A stretch of DNA of 48,451 bases, from positions 1 to 48,451 of the forward strand of contig DBXO01000037.1 in the NCBI GenBank assembly GCA_002309635.1, written 5' to 3'. A model generated the notes under the pieces. That model saw only the letters and a program-made list of their open reading frames with translations. It did not search any database and had not been told where the DNA came from. This DNA is from Ruminococcus flavefaciens. Its GTDB lineage: Bacteria; Bacillota; Clostridia; Oscillospirales; Ruminococcaceae. This document shows, piece after piece, positions 48,427 through 48,451 of the stretch (its first letter is position 1; each line of letters starts with the position of its first letter). The translations under genes were made by a program, and so were the position numbers.

Positions 48427-48451
48427 GAGGGGACAGGTCCCTGTTAGGGAA

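Overview
The window looks like chromosome of a Ruminococcus-type clostridium (Oscillospiraceae/Ruminococcaceae). Reasons: two secreted proteins carry dockerin-like calcium-loop pairs of the cellulosome type (409-1491 and 42039-43742), genes have strong AGGAGG ribosome sites and TTGACA/TATAAT promoters, and the housekeeping genes (pyrK-pyrD, ruvX, trmL, ispE, rny, DUF711 plus ACT pair, DUF1836, DUF1540) are typical of low-GC Firmicutes. No rRNA, tRNA or CRISPR array was seen.

Layout. 1-1650: two tandem paralogous secreted proteins on the minus strand, at least one ending in a dockerin. About 1845-7880: an integrated mobilizable element. Its left part is a long non-coding tract dense in hairpins and repeated pseudoknot-like units around a small secreted protein gene. 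Its right part holds a helix-turn-helix protein, a DUF3847-like protein, an oriT with an RSF1010-like nick core, a MobA/MobL relaxase whose start codon appears to be ATC, a 49-residue protein and a large serine recombinase. 8050-21128: a polymorphic toxin locus. A membrane-anchored partner is followed by a 3294-residue Rhs/YD-repeat protein ending in a HINT self-cleaving domain and a short toxin tip, a candidate immunity gene, an orphan HINT-fragment/toxin cassette with its own promoter, and two further immunity-type genes. The DNA changes to AT-rich, differently biased coding exactly at the toxin tip.

21270-29994: XRE regulator, DegV protein, TrmL, a lipoprotein papain-like protease, RuvX, dihydroorotate dehydrogenase B subunits (pyrK-pyrD), a DUF1836 regulator, three tandem small winged-helix-like paralogues and an SPFH/prohibitin protein. 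30357-41878: an ArsR-controlled operon with an amidohydrolase, a NahK-like sugar kinase, DUF711 and ACT proteins, a PHP phosphatase, an Lrp/aminotransferase/IspE operon, a DUF1508 protein and RNase Y. 42039-48451: M6 metalloprotease with a split dockerin, O-antigen-ligase-like membrane protein, 2[4Fe-4S] ferredoxin, DUF1540 protein, and a large anchored acidic extracellular protein.

The two parts most worth a second look are the structured repeat region of the mobile element (1870-3490), which I cannot assign to a known RNA class, and the Rhs locus with its swappable orphan toxin cassette (18449-20441). All calls come from reading the sequence; no database search or folding program was run.
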